Positions 6,361-8,586 of a stretch of 8,586 nucleotides of DNA are shown in pieces. A program made the position numbers and the translations under genes. The notes beneath the pieces were generated by a model, which searched no databases, was not told the DNA's origin, and was given only the letters and a program-made list of their open reading frames with translations. Every line of letters begins with the position of its first letter. Within the stretch, counting starts at the first letter, position 1. Source of the DNA: Candidatus Limnocylindrales bacterium (lineage in GTDB: Bacteria > Chloroflexota > Limnocylindria > Limnocylindrales > CSP1-4); contig JARLHH010000110.1 in assembly GCA_031292335.1 (NCBI GenBank), positions 1 through 8,586 of the forward strand, in the 5' to 3' direction.

Positions 6361-7743
6361 TCAGCGAAGCTCGATCTCGAGCCCGTCCCAGGCGACCTCG
6401 ACGCCCGCCGGGAGGCGTGCCGCGAGCGCAGCGTGGCCCAGCTCGTGGTCCAGGTGGGTGAGGTAGGCGTGTCGCGGGCGGAGCGCCTCGATGACCGCGA
6501 GCGCCTCCTCGACGGTCTGGTGCGTCGGGTGCGGGAGGTCCCGCAGCGCCGAGATCACGAGCACGTCGAGATCCTGGAGGAGCGCCCGACCATCGGGGTC
6601 GATCCGCTGGACGTCGGAGCAGTAGGCGAAGCCCCCGCTGCGGAAGCCGGTGATCACCCGGTCGCCGTGGATCACCGGGACCGGGACGACACGCCGGCCG
6701 TACAGGAGGAACGGCCCGTCGATCGCAACCGGCCGAAGCTGCGGGAGGCCGAAGAAGCGGGCCTGATGCGGGCGGAACGCGTAGGCGAACCGGTCGACGA
6801 TGACCGCGAGGTCCTCGGGCCGCGCGTGGACCGGCAGGTAGCCGCCCTGCAGCTCGTTGAAGCGACGCAGCTCGTCCAGCCCCCCGATCGCGTCCTGGTG
6901 CTCGTGGGTGAGGAGGACGGCGTCCAGCCGCCGAAGGCCGGCCGCGAGGGCCTGCCACTTGAAGTCCGGACCGCAGTCCACGAGGACGCGCCGGTCGCCG
7001 AAGGCGAGCAGCGCCGATGCCCGGTAGCGGTGGTCCCGCGGATCGGCCGAGGCGCAGACGGGGCAATCGCAGGCGATCCGCGGGATGCCCTGGCTCGTCC
7101 CGCTGCCCAGGATGCGGACCACGAGGCGGCCCGGCTCGGGTCCCGGATCGGCGGGGTCGAAGCCCGTCTCGAGCTCAACGGCGGGGCTGCCCGTGCCGCC
7201 GGCGCCGAGGTCCAGGTCGAGCTGGGCGGATGGTGGCTGCGGCCCCGCGGACGCCTCCGTCGGACGCCGGACCACGAGCGCGGGGCCGCCGGCGGCGACC
7301 CGGTCGAGGGCCTCGTTGGCCAGCGCATCCGCGGTCGCGTTCTCGCTGCGCGGGACGTGCCTGGCGCGCCAGCGGCGGAAGCGCCGCAACCCGCTGATCG
7401 CCTCGTCGTGGAGCGGCGCGAGCTTGGCGTCCTTCACCCGCCAGCGCCCCTGGAGCTGCTCCACGACGAGCTTGGAATCGAGCAGCAGGAGCAGGTCCTC
7501 CGCGCCGAGCTCGGCGGCGAGGTCGAGGGCGCGCACCACGGCCGTCCACTCGGCGACGTTGTTGGTCTGGTGGCCCAGCGCCTCGGAGATCGTGGCGATC
7601 GGCCGCGCATCGGGGCGCTCCGCGCCGGGCCCGTCCGCGTCGATCAGCGCCGCGCCCGCGGAGGCGGGGCCCGGGTTGCCGCGCGCCGCGCCGTCCGTCC
7701 GGATGATCAGCCGACGGGCGCCGCCGGCCGGCGGTCCGCTCAG
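6361..7743 (-). CDS. Fusion protein: type I RNase H domain + PhnP-like metallo-beta-lactamase-fold hydrolase
   Basis: One uninterrupted frame encodes two enzyme domains. Numbered from the CTG at 7743 (460 aa), residues about 12-150 are RNase HI-like: TDGAARGNPGP (16-26), with the four acidic catalytic positions D17, E65, D89 and D139 and a histidine at 129. Such domains cut RNA in RNA-DNA hybrids. Residues about 152-207 are a Pro/Gly/Ala/Asp-rich linker. Residues about 208-460 match the PhnP branch of the metallo-beta-lactamase fold: GSGTSQGIPRIACDCPVC (213-230; C225, C227, C230), THEHQDA (279-285), IHGD (358-361), YCSD (374-377), HPTH (405-408), THLDH (429-433) and a C-terminal WDGLEIEL. PhnP is a cyclic-phosphate phosphodiesterase; the substrate here is unknown. 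The histidine usual after HxHxD is Ala. The start is unusual: no ATG, GTG or TTG lies near the domain, and the next upstream GTG (7812) lacks a ribosome site. It is coupled to sdhB. Confidence 0.85.
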   Translation of the reverse strand: MSGPPAGGARRLIIRTDGAARGNPGPASAGAALIDADGPGAERPDARPIATISEALGHQTNNVAEWTAVVRALDLAAELGAEDLLLLLDSKLVVEQLQGRWRVKDAKLAPLHDEAISGLRRFRRWRARHVPRSENATADALANEALDRVAAGGPALVVRRPTEASAGPQPPSAQLDLDLGAGGTGSPAVELETGFDPADPGPEPGRLVVRILGSGTSQGIPRIACDCPVCASADPRDHRYRASALLAFGDRRVLVDCGPDFKWQALAAGLRRLDAVLLTHEHQDAIGGLDELRRFNELQGGYLPVHARPEDLAVIVDRFAYAFRPHQARFFGLPQLRPVAIDGPFLLYGRRVVPVPVIHGDRVITGFRSGGFAYCSDVQRIDPDGRALLQDLDVLVISALRDLPHPTHQTVEEALAVIEALRPRHAYLTHLDHELGHAALAARLPAGVEVAWDGLEIELR

Positions 7744-8438
7744 ACCGACCGCTCCACCACCGCCCGCGACACCTCGAGGATCGCGCGGGTGATGTTGATG
7801 CCACGGGGGCACGCGTCGACGCAGTTGAAGATCGTCCGGCAGCGCCAGACGCCGTCCTTGTCGGCCAGGATCTCCAGCCGCTCGTCTCCCGCATCGTCGC
7901 GCGTGTCGAAGATGAAGCGGTGGGCGTTCACGATCGCGGCGGGGCCGACGTACCCGGGCTGCGCCCAGAAGGACGGGCACGCGGTCGTGCAGGCGGCGCA
8001 CAGGATGCACTTGGTCGTGTCGTCGTAGCGGGCGCGATCCGCCTGGCTCTGCAGCCGCTCGCGCTCGGGTGCCGGCGTGTCCGCGATCAGGAACGGCATC
8101 ACGCTGCGGTACTTCGCGAAGAAGCGGTCCATGTCGACGACCAGGTCCTTCACGACCGGCAGGCCGGTGAGCGGCGCCACGGTGATCTTCCGGCCCAGCT
8201 GGTCCACCCGGATCTTGCAGGCCAGCCGGTTGCGTCCGTTGATGAGCATCGCGTCCGAGCCGCACACGCCGTGGGCGCAGGAGCGCCGGAAGGTGAGCGT
8301 GCCGTCCTGCTCCGCCTTCACGGCGGTCAGCAGGTTGAGGACGCGGTCCATCGGGTCCGCCTCGACGCGGTAGGACTCCCAGTGCGGCGCGGCGTCGCGC
8401 TCAGGATCGAAGCGGAGGATGCGGAGGTCGACCTGCAT
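7740..8438 (-). CDS. sdhB: Succinate dehydrogenase iron-sulfur subunit SdhB
   Basis: SdhB is the electron-transfer subunit of complex II (or fumarate reductase); it passes electrons from the flavin of SdhA to the membrane quinone. The 232-aa product has all three cluster motifs. The [2Fe-2S] site is CAHGVCGSD (54-62) plus C74, with Asp62 as the fourth ligand as in E. coli SdhB. CILCAACTTACP (144-155) together with C200, C206 and C210 (CRTIFNCVDACPRGI) serves the [4Fe-4S] and [3Fe-4S] clusters. The ATG at 8438 has GGGAG seven nt upstream; a GTG three nt earlier is the alternative. It starts 16 nt after the sdhA stop, and its own stop overlaps the CTG of the next gene. Fumarate reductase FrdB cannot be excluded from this subunit alone. 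Confidence 0.96.
   Translation of the reverse strand: MQVDLRILRFDPERDAAPHWESYRVEADPMDRVLNLLTAVKAEQDGTLTFRRSCAHGVCGSDAMLINGRNRLACKIRVDQLGRKITVAPLTGLPVVKDLVVDMDRFFAKYRSVMPFLIADTPAPERERLQSQADRARYDDTTKCILCAACTTACPSFWAQPGYVGPAAIVNAHRFIFDTRDDAGDERLEILADKDGVWRCRTIFNCVDACPRGINITRAILEVSRAVVERSV
7752..7755 (-). promoter_or_regulatory. Shine-Dalgarno supporting a CTG start for the RNase H-MBL gene
   Basis: GGAG on the minus strand, inside the sdhB 3' end, lies eight nt before the CTG at 7743. That CTG overlaps the sdhB TGA as CTGA, the same geometry as common ATGA couplings. The alternative GTG at 7812 has no purine-rich sequence at the right distance. Confidence 0.45.
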
Positions 8439-8454
8439 CACGCGACTCCCGGGC

Positions 8455-8586
8455 TCAATACGTTCGCGGCTTGGGCTCGAACCGGGTGATCGTCACCGGC
8501 TTGTATCGGAGCGAGGGCCCGGCCTCGCCGCGATACGCGAGCGTGTGGGCGAGGAAGTTGACGTCGTCGCGCTCCGGGTAGTCGTC
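8455..8586 (-). CDS. sdhA: Succinate dehydrogenase flavoprotein subunit SdhA, C-terminal end only
   Basis: Only the last 43 codons lie in the window. They read [17 protein letters not shown] and then [16 protein letters not shown] before the TGA at 8455-8457, which is the characteristic C-terminus of SdhA, including the arginine-rich region near the capping and active-site side. The 5' part, with the FAD-binding domain, is outside the window. Its place just upstream of sdhB on the same strand fits an sdhAB operon. Confidence 0.93.
   Translation of the reverse strand, partial: DDYPERDDVNFLAHTLAYRGEAGPSLRYKPVTITRFEPKPRTY

Noticed and set aside
7123..7290. RNase H and MBL domains as two separate genes, with the MBL starting at the GTG at 7122
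   Set aside because: There is no stop codon between the domains, and the GTG at 7122 lacks a ribosome site. The first domain must read into the second unless there is a sequence error.
5995..8028. Plus-strand open frame of 677 codons
   Set aside because: It runs antisense through rnpB, the RNase H-MBL gene and part of sdhB; its composition is a GC-rich shadow with no domain.
8250..8280. Missing cysteine in the SdhB [2Fe-2S] motif (CGSD in place of CGSC)
   Set aside because: Asp at this position is a common working variant, as in E. coli SdhB.
1..8586. tRNA genes, insertion sequences, CRISPR arrays, phage genes
   Set aside because: None was seen in reading both strands; the window is mostly ordinary core genes.

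Overview
This is a very GC-rich bacterial window. Almost every gene is on the minus strand, so it reads from right to left. It holds two conserved housekeeping blocks separated by a small plus-strand gene and an RNA gene. The GC content, GTG starts and protein style (SdhB with an actinobacterial-like CAHGVCGSDAM motif; short MraZ and RsmH) suggest a Chloroflexota- or Actinobacteria-like soil or freshwater lineage. That placement is inference only; no marker here is decisive.

Right end (about 6361-8586, minus strand): the 3' end of sdhA and a complete sdhB (succinate dehydrogenase flavoprotein and iron-sulfur subunits) are followed by one long reading frame. It joins an N-terminal type I RNase H domain to a C-terminal PhnP-like metallo-beta-lactamase-fold hydrolase. 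The frame has no ATG, GTG or TTG close to its domain start; the best start is a CTG that overlaps the sdhB stop as CTGA and has a GGAG at good spacing. This fusion is the most unusual item in the window.

Middle (about 5400-6266): directly downstream on the same strand is the RNase P RNA gene (rnpB). It is recognised from its conserved P4 and CR regions and a perfect 15-bp P1 helix joining its two ends. A 90-aa plus-strand gene of unknown function, with four cysteines, converges on it from the left.

Left part (1-5404, minus strand): this is the start of a division and cell-wall (dcw) cluster in the order mraZ, rsmH, a 65-aa unknown, an ftsL-like gene, ftsI, murF (cut by the window edge). A good sigma-A-type promoter precedes mraZ, and TGGGN-N5-TGGGN repeats like those bound by MraZ lie next to its -10 box. 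The genes are tightly packed (1-nt and 4-nt overlaps), so they are probably one operon. It would make the MraZ regulator, the 16S rRNA methyltransferase RsmH, the FtsL-like/FtsI septal peptidoglycan pair and the MurF precursor ligase. murE, usually between ftsI and murF, is absent here.

I saw no tRNA, CRISPR array, insertion sequence or phage gene.
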